Shown: positions 5,730-6,288 of the stretch, piece after piece
How the letters are laid out: every line of letters starts with the position of its first letter
Position numbering within the stretch: position 1 is the first letter of the stretch
Assembly (NCBI GenBank): GCA_902783825.1
Contig: CACZSJ010000145.1
Location: 1 to 6,288, forward strand
Reading direction: 5' to 3'
Source: Oscillospiraceae bacterium
GTDB lineage: Bacteria; Bacillota; Clostridia; Oscillospirales; Oscillospiraceae
DNA: 6,288 bases
The notes under the pieces: generated by a model
Database searches by the model: none
The model's input: only the letters and a program-made list of their open reading frames with translations
Told to the model about the DNA's origin: nothing
Program-made: the position numbers and the translations under genes

Positions 5730-6288
5730 TCAAGGCTGAAGTTGGCGAATCGCATCGGCAAGCTCCCAATAGCGCATCCCCTTGGATGCTTTGACCAAAA
5801 CCCGATCTCCCTGCTGCAAAAGCTTCGGCAGTTGCGAAAGCAAGGCTTCCCGGCTTTCAAAGCAGCACCCGATTTCCCCTGCGCCGGCGCAGTATGCCAC
5901 CCCAAGGCTCCCGTAAGTCCACAGAGCATCCACGCCCTTGTCGGCAGCATAGCGCCCGACTTCCTCGTGCAGCTGTTCACTGTGTTCCCCCAACTCCAGC
6001 ATGTCGCCCAAAATGCAGATATGCCGACCGGGCAGCTCCAGCAGAGAGTCAATCCCGCATTTCACCGAATCCGGATTTGCGTTATAGCTGTCATCTATCA
6101 CAGTCAAAAAAACGGTATCCTGCCTGGCCGCGCGATGACCTACATTTTCAAAAGCCAAAATCCCACGCGCAATCTCTTCCTCATTCAGCCCCATCAATAG
6201 TCCAACAGCGGCGCCAAGCAGGGCTGCGTGCACCACGTGTCTGCCAAATGCAGGAATCCGGATTGGGATTCGGTGCTCTCGGGAAACC
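5730..6288 (-). CDS. murF: UDP-N-acetylmuramoyl-tripeptide--D-alanyl-D-alanine ligase, C-terminal part (5' end beyond window)
   Basis: MurF is the cytoplasmic ATP-dependent ligase that adds D-Ala-D-Ala to the UDP-MurNAc-tripeptide, completing the peptidoglycan precursor. About 185 residues are visible, covering the end of the central domain and the C-terminal ligase domain. The reading frame is open to the right edge (VSREHRIPIRIPAFGRH...), so an internal GTG near 6236 is not the true start. Diagnostic motifs are DDSYNANPDS, GDMLELGEHSEQLHEEVG and the C-terminal VLVKASKGMR, where the usual form is VKGSRGMR or similar. The GRHNVxNA segment reads GRHVVHAA, with both Asn residues replaced. The stop is at 5730-5732, with no terminator before the MgtC-family gene, so read-through into it is plausible. 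Confidence 0.93.
   Translation of the reverse strand, partial: VSREHRIPIRIPAFGRHVVHAALLGAAVGLLMGLNEEEIARGILAFENVGHRAARQDTVFLTVIDDSYNANPDSVKCGIDSLLELPGRHICILGDMLELGEHSEQLHEEVGRYAADKGVDALWTYGSLGVAYCAGAGEIGCCFESREALLSQLPKLLQQGDRVLVKASKGMRYWELADAIRQLQP

Noticed and set aside
5705..5733. Separate promoter for the MgtC-family gene (TTGAGA, 17 nt, TATCGA)
   Set aside because: The -10 matches only 3 of 6 positions and lacks the key final T, so it is mentioned in the gene entry but not listed as a feature.
5152..5739. Plus-strand open frame of 195 codons and one of 152 codons at 5742-6200
   Set aside because: They are antisense to the MgtC-family gene and murF, which have clear family motifs; no domain was seen in the shadows.
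1..6288. Defence island, mobile element or CRISPR array
   Set aside because: No regularly spaced repeats, transposase, integrase, nuclease or att-like sequences were seen; the gene content is housekeeping and sporulation-lineage.

Overview
The window looks like chromosomal DNA from a moderately GC-rich, endospore-lineage Firmicute, most likely a Clostridia of the Oscillospirales type. The reasons are a BofA-family sporulation protein, Gram-positive style ribosome binding sites, and a divergent second type II topoisomerase pair of a kind I associate with that group. The taxonomic guess is inference. No rRNA, tRNA, CRISPR array, insertion sequence or prophage gene was seen.

Left part (1-4225, all minus strand): a tight three-gene operon read right to left. 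It begins with a divergent GyrB/ParE-like ATPase-TOPRIM subunit (2231-4225). A 97-residue membrane protein with a zinc ribbon follows (1922-2215). It ends with a divergent GyrA/ParC-like cleavage subunit (1-1920), whose C-terminus runs off the left edge. The spacings are 15 nt and 1 nt, so the small membrane gene sits between the two halves of one heterotetrameric enzyme. Catalytic residues are kept in both subunits. Several family signature positions differ, including the quinolone-contact serine and the GyrA box.

Middle (4226-4619, about 394 nt with no convincing gene): a divergent regulatory region. It holds a good minus-strand extended -10 promoter for the topoisomerase operon, with a 9-bp inverted repeat flanking the -10. 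Upstream of that promoter is a minus-strand terminator-like hairpin with a competing alternative hairpin. On the plus strand a TATAAT/CATATAAT element faces bofA.

Right part: bofA (4620-4883, plus strand) encodes an 87-residue membrane protein of the pro-sigmaK processing inhibitor family. It converges on an MgtC/SapB-family membrane protein gene (4951-5679, minus strand), and a strong hairpin between them can serve as terminator in both directions. Upstream of the MgtC-family gene, on the same strand and 50 nt away, is the 3' part of murF (5730-6288). MurF performs the last cytoplasmic step of peptidoglycan precursor synthesis; its 5' end is beyond the right edge.

The most unusual content is the topoisomerase operon with its intercalated membrane zinc-ribbon gene, together with the densely structured intergenic region that controls it. 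The other genes are ordinary housekeeping or sporulation-lineage genes.
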